DNA from: Brassica napus | Taxonomy: Eukaryota > Streptophyta > Magnoliopsida > Brassicales > Brassicaceae | DNA: 64,000 bases | Direction: 5' to 3' | NCBI RefSeq assembly: GCF_020379485.1 | Contig: NC_063447.1 | Span: forward strand, 56,471,452 to 56,535,451 | Part shown: in pieces, positions 10,234 through 21,695 of the stretch | How positions within the stretch are numbered: the first letter of the stretch is position 1 | Layout: the number at the start of each line of letters is the position of its first letter | Position numbers and translations under genes: made by a program | The notes under the pieces: model-generated | Seen by the model: only the letters and a program-made list of their open reading frames with translations | Database searches by the model: none | What the model was told of the DNA's origin: nothing

Positions 10234-13200
10234 TCAATGGTAGTCTGTTTCCGAGTCATCATCACCAGATGAATCTGAATCTGGATCTTGGTGAAACTCT
10301 CCAATCACTGGTTCATCCTCTACGTGAACGACGGCTTCCTCTCCAAAGTCGGTTAAATCGACTACAAGGCCAACTCCAGCTAAATCTTCTGCTGCACTAC
10401 AGTTGCCGGATGTGCTTGGTTGTAGTGGGTCTTCCAGCTCAGAACTTCCCTGAACTCGGCCTCTCGGGTTGAGTCTTGTAACAGTAACCCATGGATCATC
10501 TCTGTTCCTTACCCGGGGGTACTTGATATAACAAACCTGTAACATTTAGAAAAATTATAAATTAATACACATGATGATGAATCATTCTGAATAATTAACA
10601 TTTAATTACCTGATCGGCCTGGGAAGCAAGAATGAAAGGATCATAATATTGCAGCTTTCGCCTCGAATTTACTGATGTAACACCAAATGCATCTGTTCTC
10701 ACACCTCGATCTGGGGTGTTGTCGTGCCAATCACAATAGAAAACAGTACAGCGCAATCCAACCATGCCCAAATACTTGATTTCCAAAATCTCATGTATGT
10801 GTCCGTAGTATACATCATCTCCTGATGCAGAACAAACGCCAGCATCATAAGTCGTACTCGAACGTCTCCTCTTCTGAGTTGTGAATGCATATCCTCGAGT
10901 ACAAAATCTCGGATATGACTTCACAACAAAGTTTGGTCCAACGACCATCTCACGTATCCAATCGTCAAATGTTTCACCTCTGGCCAAACCAGCAGACACC
11001 TATTAATAGCACATATATATATATTATATCAATAAATGTGAATTAGTATAAATATGTGATAAAATATATTTTAATTTGTTTAAAGCACTCACATAAGTAA
11101 ACATCCATCCAGTAAATTCTCTCTGCTTCATTTCTTCTAGTTCGTCCTCTGTGGCGTATCTATACTCGAACCGCTTTTCTGCCATGAAAATCCTGTATAT
11201 GATGACAATAATGTAATTAATTAAGATTTAAATTTCAACTTGTTAAAATAAAAATTTGTAAGCTCATTTATTTACCTCTCATATTGAAGAACGTCTTCGC
11301 AGTTGGTGAGCAAATATGTTTGCAAATGACTGCGCTCCTGCTCAGTAAGTCGACGGTCCTTTGGTTTTCCGCTAAGTCGTCCAACGTCTGTGAAAATGTC
11401 TGGAACCGTAACATGATATGTTGCCCGTTCGCCTCTATCATCATGCCGAGCAGGTCTTCTGTTTTTGGTCTGAACTTCTGCTGGAAAGTAGTACTCGGCA
11501 AAGTTTGAAGTTTCTTCATTGATCATCTGTGCGACTATAGAACCTTCCACCCTACTTAAATTTTTCACCATCTTCTTCAAATGGAACATATACCGCTCAT
11601 ACAGATACATCCATCTATACTGCACAGGACCACCAAGTTCCAATTCTCTTGCCAGGTGAATAACAAGATGCTCCATAACATCAAAAAATGAGGGAGGAAA
11701 TATCTTCTCAAGGTTGCACTGAATCACGGCTATGTTAGTCTTCAAATTTTCAATACCTTCAAGAGTCACTGATCTCGTGCATAAATCGCGGAAGAAACCA
11801 CTTATCCCTGCAATTGCTTCATGAACATTTCGTGGTAATAGTTCCTTGAAGGCGAACGGAAGGAGGCGCTGCATCATTACATGGCAATCGTGGCTTTTCA
11901 AGCCAGTAAACTTTCCTTCCTTTCTGTCGATACAGTTACGCAAATTTGATGCGTAACCGTCTGGAAATTCCACATCGTTTGAAATCCAATCAAAGAACGC
12001 ATCTTTTCCCGCTGCATCAAGTCGGTATATGGGAAAAGGAGCCCTACCATTCTCATCAACATGAAGTTCTGAACGAGCACATATATCGACTAAATCCAGT
12101 CTTGACTTCAAATTATCCTTTGTTTTACCTTGAACATTAAGGATCGTGTTCATGAGATTGTCAAAAAAGTTCTTCTCAATATGCATGACATCTAAATTAT
12201 GCCTTAGCAGATGATCCTCCCAGTATGGCAGATCCCAGAAAATACTTTTTTTGTGCCAGTTATGTAGTTCTCCAACAGCATCTACCGGAAAACGCTCATG
12301 TCCACCGACTTCTGGCGTCCTTTCTGCACCAAAATCTCTTAGTTGTATCTTCAAATCTTTCCCACAAATTTCCGGAGGTGGACTGTCAAACACCCTCTTG
12401 TTCTTCGTAAACAAATTCCTACTCCTACGATATGGATGATCAGGTGGTAGGAATCTCCTGTGACAGTCAAACCAACACGTTTTCCTTCCGTGCTTTAGTT
12501 GGAAAGCATCAGTGTTATCTTGACAATATGGACATGATAGCCTTCCATGCGTTGTCCATCCAGACAACATACCATATGCTGGAAAATCACTTATTGTCCA
12601 CATTAGTACTGCCCGCATTTGAAAGTTTTCTTTACACGAAACATCGTATGTTTCAGCACCTTGAGCCCATAGTTGTTGCAACTCATATATTAGTGGCTGA
12701 AGAAACACATCAAGTGATCTCTTAGGATGCTCTGGTCCGGGAACGAGAATCGAGAGAAACAAAAACTCTCGTCGCAAGCACAAGTTTGGGGGGAGGTTGT
12801 ATGGTGTAAGAATGACGGGCCATAGAGAATACTGTCTTCCACTCTTGCCAAACGGACTGAAACCATCAGTACATAATCCAAGGTAGACATTTCTTCTCTC
12901 ATACGCAAAGTCGGGATACTTTGATTGGAAATGCTTCCACGCTTTTGCATCTGAAGGATGTCTGATCTCACCATCTGTTGAGTGCTCCGCATGCCATCTC
13001 ATTGGTTGCGCTGTGCGTTCAGACAGATACAACCTCTGCAACCTTTCCGTCAAAGGTAAATACCACATCCTTTTATATGGCACTGGAACTCTTCCACTCG
13101 TATCTTTATAACGAGGCTTTCCACAAAATTTGCATGTAACCCGCTGTTCATCCGCCCTCCAATAAATCATGCAGTTGTCGCTGCATACATCTATTACCTG

Positions 13201-13851
13201 ATACGATAAACCAAGACCAGCTACGAGTTTCTGAACCTCGTAGTATGAACCAGGAGCTACATTATCCTCGGGTAGAATACCTTTTACAAAATCAGCAATC
13301 GCATCCACACAGTCTTCAGCCAAATTATAATCTGTTTTAATGCCCATCAATCTTGTAGCAGATGATAAAGCTGAATGACCATCTCTGCAACCTTCGTACA
13401 ATGGTTGCTTTCCAGCATCCAACATATCATAAAATCTCCTAGCTTCTGCATTGGGTAAATCTTCCCCTCTAAAATGATCATTTACCATCTGCTCAGTACC
13501 TACACCATAATCTACATCCGTTCTAATTGGTTCTTCTAATCTAACCGCTGGCTGAGGTTCACTAGTACTACCATGTTCATAATCAGTTTCCCCATGATGA
13601 TACCAAATTTTGTAACTTCGTGTAAACCCACTCAAATATAGATGAGTCCAAACATCCCACTCTTTAATAACCTTTCTATTTTTACAATTAGAGCAAGGAC
13701 ATCTTAACATACCTGTTTTTGCTTCCGGTTGTCGGTGAACTAACCCCATGAATTCGGTTATACCTCGTTGGTATTCTTCCGTAAGCAATCTCGTGTTCGG
13801 ATCCAAATGAGGTCGATCGATCCAAGAACGAAAATAATTTGAAGAAGACAT
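10234..13851 (-). CDS. CACTA transposase (TnpD/Tnp2 family), 1122 aa
   Basis: Four exons (11276-13851, 11093-11192, 10610-10999, 10234-10536) join into 1123 codons with no stop. Domains in order: N-terminal transposase-associated domain with CPCSNC (about residues 5-85); a CxxC pair near 240; the Tnp2 catalytic core with GLCTDGFSPFG (Asp 329) and ISDFPAYGMLSGW (Asp 422), then SCPYC; NLDVMHIEKN further on; a DUF4218-like region (LPFAFKELLPRNVHEAI); and a DUF4216-like region across exons 3 and 4. The C-terminus is acidic. It should catalyse excision and insertion at CACTA ends. A TATA box lies at 13937-13944. The length is normal for the family and no lesion was found. Confidence 0.92.
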
Positions 13852-13936
13852 ATTTTTTATGAATCAAATTCGTGTGTAAATAGAGTAAGAGGGAGGATGA
13901 AGATATGAAGTGAATGAAGAGGAAGAGGAGTGCTTG

Positions 13937-13944
13937 TATTTATA
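13937..13944 (-). promoter_or_regulatory. TATA box of the CACTA transposase gene
   Basis: TATAAATA on the minus strand, 86-93 bases upstream of the ATG, followed by a pyrimidine-rich leader. Confidence 0.6.
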
Positions 13945-13959
13945 GTTTAAATCCTGCCG

Positions 13960-14256
13960 ACATACCGAGGAAATTCCGACAGAATCCCGACGGACAAAAC
14001 TAGTTCGTCGGAATTTCCTCGGAATTTTGTAAAATCCCCCAACGGCTCTCCAACGGCTATAATATTTCCTCGGAATTCATCGGTTTTTTCCGAGGAACAC
14101 AGTTTTCCTCGGAATTCCGTCGGTATATTCCGAGGAAATTCCGAGGAAACCCAATTTTGTGTTTCCTCGGAATTTCCTCGGAAATTCCTCGGTATATTCC
14201 GAGGATTTCATTTTCCGTCGGAATGTCCGTCAGAATATCGCTGTTTTCTTGTAGTG
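13960..14256. repeat. CACTA right subterminal repeats and terminal inverted repeat
   Basis: Dense copies of TTCCTCGGAATTTCCTCGG and TTCCGAGGAAATTCCGAC lead to the terminal GTTTTCTTGTAGTG. The motif matches the left end and the central region. The transposase transcript starts within this block, so end-binding proteins could affect its promoter. Confidence 0.8.
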
Positions 14257-15614
14257 TAAGCCACTGCTCGTGTATCTTTGCCATTGTGCTTGGACTATTT
14301 TGTTTTAAGGTTCCTGTTTGATTTTCTACATCTAGAATCATTTGCAGATAGTTACTTCTTGTGATGAGAGCATCTTTTCCTTTGCATTTTTAGTTATCAT
14401 TCCTTATTGTTTTTACGATACATAGTGAACTCTGCTTGATTGTACATGAACCCATCAACCTTTTAAAATGTTAAATGTATAAAAGTACTATTTTCAAGGT
14501 TTGTGAATGAGTAATAATTCCATTTCACCAATAACAACAATCCATTGTTACTGAAATGCTGAAACAGACTTGAAATGTTTTTACAATCTTTCATACTTAT
14601 TTTGGTCATGGAACTGTACTGCTAATTAAACATAATGCAAGATATTGTCATAAATAGGACGCTGTGAAATTTTTGTAATAGCATTGTTATTTGCTAAAAA
14701 CTTTATAATCATTATTTATTTGCAAACTACAACTTAGTACGGTAACTGTAAAACTAAGAGAGAATCATGAAGTTGTGATTCAATAGTAGTTAAAAAAAAA
14801 ACTTTACCAATTAGTCATTTCATATATAGAACCGTTATGAGACTGTCAATCTTTCAAATTGCAAAACGAATGGTGAGTGAGTCAACTGAACAACCACCTT
14901 AAACCAGGCTCGTAACTCGTAAGCATACATCTCTTGTAACCTCAGGAGTTACTTGTGGCCTTGTGGGTTTCCTGGAGTCAGAAATGCTCCACAATTAAAA
15001 ACAATTCTGTATTTTCATGATTCAAGAAAAGAAAGAAATAAGAATGTATCATCAAAGTCTCCAGACTCTCCACCCATAAAAGAAGAGAACTGAATGAGAG
15101 GTGCACTGTAATGATCATGCTCGTTGATTCAAATGTTCGTCAGAGCCATGCCAAAACCTCTTAAGAATTTCGGAACTCCTTTCCAGATTGTTTCATGGAA
15201 GAAGCTCATACCCGCTCTCATTTCATCTTGTGGTGTAGGTGGAATTCTTCATATTTTCATCCGTGAGGAAAGTAGCTTGACTCTGGTGCAACAAATACAG
15301 AGCTTTAATATATTTCATGCAGTAAAGAAAGCTTTATCAGTAGGATTAGTGTTCTTTTCATATAACTGTGTACAACAGTCACATACCCTGATAACATTGA
15401 AAAAAAAACACATGAGTAATCAAGTGTCAAGTAACTTGAGAAAAAAGTCTACAGACCTTCCAAACTTTTGCAGCAAAGACCAATGATTAGATTGAGTGGG
15501 ATGAGCAGTTAAGACCAAGTCAACAGGCTAATTGTTGAGAGCATCAAACAGCTATTCAGGAGGTGGAACTGTCTTAAATATTTTTATCAACTTTTTTCCA
15601 ACTATTCAGATAGA

Positions 15615-15824
15615 TAGGTTTACTTTCTTAAATATTTTTATCTTCTAACCGTTAATTTAGTAACCACATTTGTTGCTGTCGTCAAAGATAAATTTAAATG
15701 TGGAAGATTATGCGTTTTGTTTTCTTTGTTACAGAACATTTAAATGGTAGGGAATATTGATCAGTATTAATAAGACAACGAGATTCTTATTCTTTTGCAA
15801 CAGTGAAACATCATTATACACGGT
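15615..15824. repeat. Continuation of the SPH copy 2 flank beyond the Helitron
   Basis: Beginning TAGGTTTACTTTCTTAAA and including AGTAACCACATTTGTTGC, it matches about 826-960 upstream of copy 1 and resumes exactly where the sequence before 1954 stops. It is cut again at 15825 by another element. Confidence 0.85.
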
Positions 15825-16376
15825 TAGGCCTGACACTTATTATCCGAGATCCGGATTCGATCCGAGATCCGGATTCGATCCGAGATCCGCTCCGGATCCG
15901 CTCCGAAAATAGGATATCCGGGGTGCCCGGATCCGAATCCGGATAGTATAATCTTGGATCCGTGCAAACCGAATCCGGATCCGGATATCTTAATTTTTAG
16001 GTCCGGATATCCGGATCCGGATCCATATTTTTAAAATACATTAAATTTTTTAATTTTATTAATATTTATATTTGATATATAATATTTATACATGAATTAA
16101 TCTTATAATATTATATTTTAGTTTTTACAATATTATAAACATATATAAATATATTTATAAATATTTAATTTATGTATTATATTAAAAAAATAGTATTTTT
16201 TGTTAAAAAAATTATTTTTAATTATTTTGACGGATCCGGATCCGGATATCCGCGGATAATAGAATATCGAGACGGATATCCGGATACCACGAATCCAGAT
16301 CCGGATATTAAATCCACGGATCCGACGGATCCGGATACCCTAAATTTTCCGGATATCCGGATCCGTCACAGGCCTA
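15825..16376. mobile_element. hAT-like non-autonomous element rich in GGATCCGGAT repeats
   Basis: The 552-bp element begins TAGGCCTGAC and ends GTCACAGGCCTA, flanked by eight-base duplications TACACGGT and TACACAGT (one mismatch), as hAT elements make. The ends are built of overlapping CCGGATATCCGGATCCGGAT-like units and the core is AT-rich. It has no coding capacity; the 72-codon ORF across the right half only reads the repeat (DPD, YPD). Confidence 0.8.
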
Positions 16377-16503
16377 TACACAGTTCATGAAATCGATCCT
16401 CTTTTTTTTTTTAATGTCATTACTCTTTGATGTATTGCTTACATATACATCCACAATGCAATTATTACAGAGTTTCAAGAATCATAGAATCTATATATCT
16501 TAA

Positions 16504-17353
16504 AGAGAAATTCTTGGGTTCACCCCCTATTCACCAACCAATAGTGGTTGAGTATTTGATATTTGATATCTTTTAAAAAAAGAAATAAAATTGAATATCC
16601 AAATTAGATTATATTTTTAAAATAAAATAATAAAAATACATAAAAATAGTTACAAAAAATAAATTAATTAATATTGTTAAATCTTCAGCAAAATACTAAA
16701 CTCTATACCCTAAATCCTAAACCCTAAACCCTAAACGTTAAACCTTAAACTTTGGATAAACTCTAAACCGTTGGAAAATCTTAAACCCTAAATCATACAT
16801 TAAAAACTAAATTTTAGTAACACTAAACCCTAAATCCTAATCACTAAACTCTAAACCCTTGGGTAAACCCGAAACCCTTGGGTAAACTCTGAACCCTTGG
16901 ATAAATCATAAACTCTAGGGTTTAATTTTAAATATTTTTGATTTAGAGTTTATGATTTATCCAAGGGTTCAGGGTTTATCCAATGGTTTAGGGTTTAGTG
17001 ATTAGGGTTTAGGGTTTAGTGTTATTAAGATTTAGTTTTTAATGTATGATTTAGGGTTTAAAATTTTCTAATGGTTTACGGTTTATCCAAGATTTAAGGT
17101 TTATAATTTAGGGTTTGGAGTTTAGAATTTAGGATATAGGATTTATTATTTTGGTAAAAGTTTATCAATATTTATTTTTATTTTTTTTGTAACTATTTTT
17201 ATGTATTTTTATTGTTTTATTTTAAAAATATAATCTTATTTGGAAATTCAATTTTGTTTCCTTTTTTAAAAGATATCAAATATCAAATACTCAAACACTA
17301 TTGGTTGGTGAATCTAGAGGCTCACCTTAGGGGGTGAACCCAAGAATTTCTCT
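16504..17353. mobile_element. Large palindromic TIR element with internal telomere-like repeats
   Basis: The left end AGAGAAATTCTTGGGTTCAC is perfectly matched by the complement at the right end. The arms (CCCCTATTCACCAACCAATA..., ATTTGATATTTGATATC) pair for several hundred bases, so the 850-bp unit folds into a long hairpin. Inside, arms of TAAACCCTAAACCCTAAAC and its complement resemble degenerate plant telomere repeat TTTAGGG. The flanks (ATATCTTAA left, ATCTTTAAT right) may be a decayed 8-9 bp target duplication, hinting at a Mutator-like origin. No gene inside. Confidence 0.7.
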
Positions 17354-17571
17354 ATCTTTAATATCTAGTTGAATTATCGAAGAGAATATCTTTTTTTGTT
17401 CCGACTTCACCACAAATTGTACATTGGATTATGTTCTTAATGGAATCACATTAAGGTAAAAAAAATGAATGAACTTGGTAAAAAAAAAAGCTTTTTAGAA
17501 AATGGAGATGGAACTGTTTCTGTATTAACTTCAAAAATTGAGCAATGACAGTGATAATTCACTCCACCTAT

Positions 17572-19736
17572 CTATCTGCTGACTTCTGTTGTTGTTGGCT
17601 GAGGTTGCTCATGAACCCTAGGCTGTCTCACAATAGGTGCAATCAACTTCCACACTATATACAAAATAAATAAAGAAACATATATATCTCGTATTTAGAG
17701 CTTCTGTAAGATCAAGAAGTGACATAAACGACACTGAAACCATCAGGTTACACGTTTTAACTTACGGTATATCCCTGCGGCAAACCACTCATTCACTATC
17801 TTCACCCATGTGCTTGTCCACCCAACATCCATGCTCCATCTATGCGTTACATTTAATTATAATATTAATTCATAGTCATTATTATTGCTTCCTAATTAAA
17901 GAGAACAAAGTGGAGATGAAATATGGAATGTTTCTTACTTCCGAGCTGAATGCTCGAGGTTCCAGCTGATGAACAACATAGCAAAGTACATTGCTCCTAA
18001 GGAAAACACAAGATGGAAGAATCCATAGCTATATGGAATATCATCTTCTTCTTTAGCTTCGTCTTTACGGAACTGGAACTGTAATTAGGTTTGCGTCAGA
18101 AAAAATCATGATGTTCAAGCTGAGATGTGATCGTTAAACTTACGCTGAAGGATTCTGAATCGATCCCGGTTGAGAATGTTGCCATCACAATGGCTCCTAT
18201 AGCTATAAGGAAACTCTGAACAGAGTACAAAAAAAAAGGTGAGACTGAGTCTAACTAAGTAAGTAAGAACGCAAGAAGAAAGAAGATGTTAACTCTTACC
18301 AGTACTGTGATCCAATCGGTGTGACCGTTCTGTGTATGCGCATTGCATTTGGTATGTGAAGGTTCGCTGTACATAACTAATACTTTTAGTAATGTTACGA
18401 AGAACCAACCAAACAAACATTAGCTTTTGATTTTTGGTCTTTACCTTCTGATGGCAGACCAACATAAAAACACAATGTAGGAAGCCATAATCCCAGATGA
18501 CATAAGGCTGCTCTTCACCTTAAATGAAAAGCAACTTAAACCATCAGAAATAGACATAGAGATCGACCAAAAGTTTAGAATTTATATGTACCTTTGAATG
18601 TAGTGACATAACCATCATAACGATTAGAAGAAGAACAGTCAATGAGATGAAAAATATATTGAGGGCACAAGCAGTTGAAGCTACATAGAAGTAGTACATC
18701 ACCGCGATCCCACAAACAGAGCCGATGTAGAAAACTACTGACATGGCCAAACCAAAAGAGCAGCTGCAAGAAACGCAATAGTAACCAACAGGTGATATAT
18801 ATATCCACATAGAACATAACACTTTTTGTAATGACAGCTACTCACTTACCTTTGCTTGTTTTGGTTATTAGGCATCCAGTAGTTATTCCACCAAGTGATG
18901 AATTCAATCACACTTATTAGTTGAAGTCCAAGAAATATCCTGAAACCATATGAATGCTATGTGATTTTTTAACATAATTGTCTATAAAGAGTGTAACTTG
19001 AGGAGATGAGTTTACCCTGCACCAACACGCGCGATTTCTCCTGTAAGGAAAAGATCATTCTTGTGATCAAACCAATCATATCAAATAGAAAAAAATATGT
19101 TATGAAACATGACCATACCGTAAATTTGGATGTAAAGCTGAGGTATGAAGAAAGAAGCAACCATGACTGAAACCAGCAGGAGAAACTTGAAGGACCAATT
19201 GTCTGAGTGCCAAGTGTTTTGAGCTTGGTGGAGTTTCATTGTGTTCCATGTTGAGAGGAACATAACGAGGAAAAATATCTTCATTGCTAAGGACTAATAA
19301 ACTTATATAACATTTTAGCAATGTGATTCTATAAGCACAAGTTTCATTTTCAGGATACGAAACATCCAAGACTCACTCTGAGTACCCCAAGAGTATGGAA
19401 ACAATGACTTCCTTCTGGTCCACAACTACTAACATCTGCTTTAACATTAGATTCTACATTAAAGATGTCAAAATTAACATAAGATAGATCCCAAAAGATA
19501 ATGACTTTACGTGGAAGCAAGGTCAGAGCCTTTTGTGCATAGTCTCGGATGAACCAAGCGCACAGATTTATAATCAAGAAGATGGTTCCATAGATATAAC
19601 GAGCTCTCAACGACTTTTTCTTCTCTTGGTGGTAAAAGAGACTCTTCTGCTCTATCTCCCTTATGAGATCATCAAGCTGAGCAGCCTCTAAGTCTCCAGG
19701 ACTGATCTGGAAAGATCTCACCCGTTGATCATTCAT
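17572..19736 (-). CDS. SERINC-domain membrane protein (serine incorporator family), 419 aa
   Basis: Twelve exons (19511-19736, 19359-19435, 19119-19278, 19016-19040, 18850-18939, 18592-18763, 18445-18518, 18300-18366, 18144-18215, 17939-18078, 17766-17839, 17572-17654) join into exactly 420 codons, all with GT/AG. The protein is a polytopic membrane protein with about ten helices. Family marks include RARYIYGTIFLIINLCAWFIRDYA, CGPEGSHCFHTLGVLRVSLG, FITWWNNYW and the closing MYFAMLFISWNL. SERINC proteins are linked to serine incorporation into membrane lipids, and in animals also to lipid scrambling; the plant role is poorly known. It matches what I recall as At2g33205. The start is at 19736; the six bases upstream extend the frame but lack an ATG. 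Confidence 0.93.
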
Positions 19737-21383
19737 TGCCAATACCTACACGAATCTGAAAATATCCATAAAAGAGTAAACAACAAGATTCTGAGAACTA
19801 AATCTCTAGGATCTAATTTAAGAACAAGACCATTAGTTTTACATGTTAAAAGGGAAACAACAAGGATCTGACCTTTTGGCTCTGGCTGGATTCAGAAATA
19901 GATACAGAATCCAAAGAAAGATGAAGAGAGAAGAAGAGACCGAAGCTTAAGAGTTGAAGTGTGAGTCTGTTCACTGTTCTCACACGACAATCTTGCAGAA
20001 AGAGTAAAGAAGACGCGGTTCCAAAGTCGATTTTAAAAGTATGCTTTGGTGCGTGATTCTATGTTGCAATTATATTTTAGTGATATGTACACCTCTGTTC
20101 ACAGCCGTACGATTAGATGACTAGTATCTTCATATACTTTGACTTCTTTTTTTTCTTTTTTGGCTATTATGTATGGTAGATCTTTGTTTAAATTTTCTCT
20201 TTTTATAAAAAGGTGTTCTTTAGTGAATAGTAGTAGACACACATGTTAAATTTCGCTTGAGTGTTTATTTTTTCAACGTTTAATGATATTTTAATTTCAT
20301 CACATGAATTTTGTTGATCGAGAACTTTGAACATTGCAAATTTTATAAATAAAATACGAAGAAACATTCCCTGAGCACGAGGAAACATTCCAATAGACGG
20401 CCACGTCGCGTAGAGGATGTATAAAGATTAAAGAAATAAATAACGTGGAGCGTTCTCAAATTACATCCATGATTACTTGTAGTTTAACAAAAACTTTTGG
20501 AAGTGTATAATCAAACGAGACATTAACTTTCTTGCCTAAACAGATTTAGTTTTTCTCGTTAAGCTAATTCATCATCAAGCTTCTTCTTTATCTTACTACT
20601 AATTAGATTTCCCAAAATAATTCTAGTAAGTTGTGACAAACTGACAATGTATTTTGAACTAGCTAGATGAGTAGGAACATTCTTTATTTTTCTTTGTTTA
20701 TTTTTGTCATATAGTTGAATGGATTTATGCTTCTTTTAGCTTCCACGAAAGTCGAACACAGGGGTTGTGTGGTCAAATTGAGAGTTTGACCAACTAACCA
20801 AATCAAATCAACTCGTTTCTTCCTGTTTATCCAAGCTGTAAATTAGTCTAAAATATTAGATTAATTGAATGTGGTTAACTGCTATAATTATATTATGGTA
20901 CGGACAAACAAGTGAAGACAAAAGAAGAGGCTTTTGTGTTCATGACATTTCTTTGTGGAGTGAATCGTTCGGGGCAATATCTTTTCTTTATAATCTTTAT
21001 AATCTTTTGTTTCGTTCTACATGCTACATTTGGCAATATCTTTTTTTTTTTTGGGACTTAGAGTCTGTTAATTGAACCACGTATTTTTGTGTTAATAAGA
21101 GACTAGGTTTTGGTGAAGGTTGGTAAGAAAGAGATATCTCCATGCGAAACCTCCTCGAAGATTTCCTTGAACTATAATCTGACGAATATTGGAACTAGGA
21201 AGATATAACACAAAAGACTTGTATGATCCAACAAAAATACTTATTTAAAAATAATTTATTAATCGAATGTGACAATATAGGGGAAAAAAAAACTAGTGCC
21301 TTGTGGATGAAGCAAACCATATGATATCGCAACAGTTTCAAAAGTAACCTAGCTAGGGTTTAGGATTCTCATAAGAAACCCCT
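19737..21383. other. Intergenic DNA upstream of SERINC
   Basis: Contains the SERINC leader (probably with a spliced 5' UTR near 19740-19990) and AT-rich sequence. No credible ORF, repeat structure or RNA gene was seen between about 20040 and 21300. Confidence 0.5.
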
Positions 21384-21695
21384 TCACTGTTTTGTTTTTG
21401 TAGAACCCTTTTCTCCCTCACCGCCCACGCCACCTCCCATAGCTGGAGACGCTTCTTCTTTCTTTGAAATCTTAGTTACAACTTCTTCAGTCGTTGTAAC
21501 CCTAACTTCTGCACCAACGTAACCGTCTTCTGCAAGCTCTCTTGTCAAAACCTCATTCAATTCGGCGTAGAATATACCGTCCGCTACAAACTACAAAACT
21601 CAACAAAGTTACTAAAACAGTTCAAAATACAATTAGTGCAGTGAGTTAGATCTAGTGAAATTCCCCTTTTTCTTCCCTTTGATTTGCGTCGCCAT
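21384..21695 (-). pseudogene. Chimera: ribosomal protein S3 N-terminus joined to a chaperonin-60-like tail
   Basis: On the minus strand, ATG at 21695 opens MATQIKGKKK, like the first exon of cytosolic ribosomal protein S3. After an intron-like gap, exon 21384-21590 (acceptor TTTTGTAG) reads [24 protein letters not shown], the next S3 residues. It then switches in frame to [17 protein letters not shown] and an AMGGGVGG stretch, which resembles the end of mitochondrial HSP60, and stops after KTKQ. The donor after exon 1 reads GG instead of GT, so splicing is doubtful. It lies 1 kb downstream of the HSP60 relative on the same strand, which suggests a rearrangement that used an HSP60 3' end. Probably non-functional. 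Confidence 0.7.

Larger units (their letters stand above)
3745..14256 (-). mobile_element. CACTA (En/Spm-type) DNA transposon, structurally complete, about 10.5 kb
   Basis: The ends are CACTACAAGAAAACA at left and its complement TGTTTTCTTGTAGTG at right (one-base differences in the next few positions), flanked by TAA on both sides (3742-3744 and 14257-14259), the three-base target duplication of CACTA elements. It encodes a Tnp2-family transposase and a TnpA-like protein on the minus strand and a third ORF on the plus strand. All three frames are open after splicing. Subterminal and central regions are packed with the motif TTCCTCGGAA and its complement. The intact genes and TSD suggest recent insertion and possible autonomy. 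It lies inside a Helitron. Confidence 0.93.
1955..15614 (-). mobile_element. Helitron inserted in the SPH copy 2 flank, carrying a nested CACTA element
   Basis: Read on the minus strand, the element starts TCTATCTGAATAGTTGG (ending at 15614) and ends with a GC-rich hairpin (CCGCGCTTTGCGG) followed by ...CCCCTAG at 1955. These are the TC start, 3' hairpin and CTRR end of Helitrons. It sits between A (1954) and T (15615). Host sequence on the two sides joins into a close match to the unbroken flank of SPH copy 1 near 815-860. Without the CACTA insertion the body is about 3.1 kb (1955-3741 plus 14260-15614). It is AT-rich with no Rep/helicase gene, so it is non-autonomous. A 120-codon ORF at 15124-15486 (+) is not recognised. 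Confidence 0.8.

Noticed and set aside
12225..12725. Plus-strand ORFs opposite the transposase
   Set aside because: They are shadows of the conserved Tnp2 frame on the minus strand.
15124..15486. 120-aa ORF in the right part of the Helitron
   Set aside because: No recognised domain. It could be captured DNA but nothing in the sequence supports a gene.
15615..15824. Remnant of a third SPH gene copy
   Set aside because: It resumes exactly where the copy 2 flank is interrupted at 1954, so it is the displaced part of that flank.
16690..17110. Interstitial telomere from a chromosome fusion
   Set aside because: The CCCTAAA-like repeats are degenerate, arranged as mirror arms of a foldback element with defined inverted ends, so a transposon origin fits better.
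19737..19742. Upstream TTG as the SERINC start
   Set aside because: A cytosolic plant mRNA would use the ATG at 19736; the TTG extension has no support.
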